Of a DNA stretch of 64,000 nt, positions 63,130 to 64,000 are shown in pieces (position 1 is the first letter of the stretch; every line of letters starts with the position of its first letter). A program made the position numbers and the translations under genes. Below the pieces are notes generated by a model that had not been told where the DNA came from, did not search any database, and worked only from the letters and a program-made list of their open reading frames with translations. This DNA comes from Bactrocera neohumeralis (Eukaryota > Arthropoda > Insecta > Diptera > Tephritidae). The stretch spans positions 33,704,839-33,768,838 of the forward strand of contig NC_065919.1 in NCBI RefSeq assembly GCF_024586455.1, read 5' to 3'.

Positions 63130-64000
63130 CTAGAGGACCCGCCCACGTTTTACTGTGGCTGATACATACTTAGGTAGTACTACTAATACCATCTATATGA
63201 TTTCTATTGGTTAGATTATAAGTATTAGTTAAGGAATAATCGCATTTTTGGTGAAGCAACTTGTGTTAGTTTACAAATAAGTGAATCAAAAAGCATTTCG
63301 TGCGTTAAGAAAGAATTGGTTTTTGGCGTAAAAATACTACTGAATTTGGGCTGTGCATCAGTGAAATCAATCGAGTCCAATCGATTTTCAGCCTAGTAGA
63401 CTGCATATTAAGAAACGGTTCTCAAGCTCAAGAAAGACAAAGCTGGCAAAGTTATGGCATCGAATGATAAATGAGCCAGTTTTAATTGAGAACCAATTGT
63501 GCAGCGTTGATTTAATTCACGATTTTTATCTCCGATGAAATATATTTGTAAAAATTGATGGTTATCGTCAGGGAGCGGTAACAATGAACCCGCTAGGTGA
63601 TAAATTTGACCTTGGATCTGTAATATGTATGCAATGTTATAGGAATAAATTTTTCCCTATTCATTGAAAAAACCATCAAATATTCCATGCAATCACCTTA
63701 AATGTCGGCATAAATTGATATCTTATAATTTTTGTAGCGCCGAAAGAAGTCATTTGAAAAGACGAATTGTACTCTTGTATATGATTTAAAAAATGTTTCG
63801 ATTCTGGTGATGTCTCAAAAATTAATGATTGTAATGGTTCAGGAGGCGGTTCAAATTCCGGCAATTTTACTTTCCCGTTAGCGCAACACATTCCAGCCGT
63901 TTCTCCCGAGAATTTAGCCGCTTCACAATGTGGGCATATAACATCCATCATTCCAATATATCCATGTACATTATAGTCGATTGAAGGGTCGTAATCAAAT
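63130..64000 (-). mobile_element. Helitron 3 (minus strand, runs off the window)
   Basis: On the minus strand the 3' end reads GTGGGCGGGTCCTCTAG before a T, the canonical CTAG end. A Helitron N-terminal coding segment lies at 63676-64000. The 63134-63670 stretch between them has no readable Helitron helicase, so most of the element is deleted. The 5' end lies outside the window. Confidence 0.8.
63676..64000 (-). pseudogene. Helitron N-terminal region fragment, open to window edge
   Basis: Read from the window edge: FDYDPSIDYNVHGYIGMMDV, ICPHCEAAKFSGETAGMCC, ANGKVKLPEFEPPPEPLQSL, then SPESKHFLNHIQEYNSSFQM, TSFGATKI and FMPTFK, stop at 63676. The Cys finger followed by GKVKLPxxxPPPEPL is the typical start of the Helitron-like N-terminal domain. 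The frame is open upstream, so the real start is outside the window. The loss of family text after MPTFK marks a frameshift or deletion. Confidence 0.85.

Noticed and set aside
1..64000. tRNA, rRNA or small structural RNA genes
   Set aside because: No cloverleaf-like GGTTCGAATCC arm with matching acceptor stem or recognisable rRNA block was found by reading; a covariance-model search would be decisive.

Overview
This is a transposon graveyard from an insect genome, most likely a higher (schizophoran) fly and plausibly a tephritid. The DNA is AT-rich and has two 100-N scaffold gaps. It has no bacterial gene structure. The element set (DINE-1-like repeats with internal GTCC microsatellites, mariner, piggyBac, hAT, Helitron, BEL/Pao, Copia, RTE-like LINEs) is typical of fly intergenic DNA. 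The taxonomic call is an inference from repeat families; no diagnostic host gene is present.

Layout, left to right. 1-2671: RTE-like LINE copy A. 2672-5120: an internally deleted pogo/Tigger-like element on the minus strand, with two hAT elements inserted in tandem at one 8-bp target. 5200-6103: DINE-1-like repeat. 6533-10103: a hAT element with perfect 8-bp TSDs (CAACCAAC) carrying a minus-strand Helitron (7509-9791). 10167-10898: two more tandem hAT miniatures sharing TSDs. 11188-13380: broken hAT-like transposase. 14430-15161: mariner relic. 16722-17430: LINE fragment. 17883-18834: DD41D (rosa-like) element. 18905-28112: BEL/Pao material interrupted by a Copia element (19440-23958), itself holding a piggyBac miniature. 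28595-31030: LINE, DINE-1-like and BEL fragments. 31249-38030: an inverted BEL/Pao gag start, leader and LTR, interrupted by a 3.1-kb TIR transposon (32691-35764) and a DINE-1-like repeat. 38105-38624: mariner deletion derivative. 39928-42435: nearly intact piggyBac. 42823-45710: best LINE copy (minus). 46028-49600: three elements nested inside one another. 50164-52690: another TIR element with nested insertions. 52975-55932: Helitron with a well-preserved helicase. 56521-58000: rearranged LINE. 58200-59420: endonuclease-bearing Helentron fragment. 60357-60806: a small two-exon gene with a DUF4806-like domain, the only candidate host-type gene. 60999-64000: minisatellite, DINE-1-like repeat, hairpin, 290-bp direct duplication, and a Helitron running off the right edge.

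Two elements deserve most attention. The 3074-bp element at 32691-35764 has 28-bp inverted termini and repeated subterminal motifs around a gene of a multicopy 'uncharacterised' insect family, which suggests that family is a transposase. The 2376-bp element at 46458-48833 has inverted repeats of about 270-330 bp and an 8-bp TSD (GTGCACAC) around another orphan insect protein family with a DGTNTNTGW motif. Every transposase-like gene seen here is broken by frameshifts, stops or deletions. Movement of any element in this window would therefore depend on copies elsewhere.
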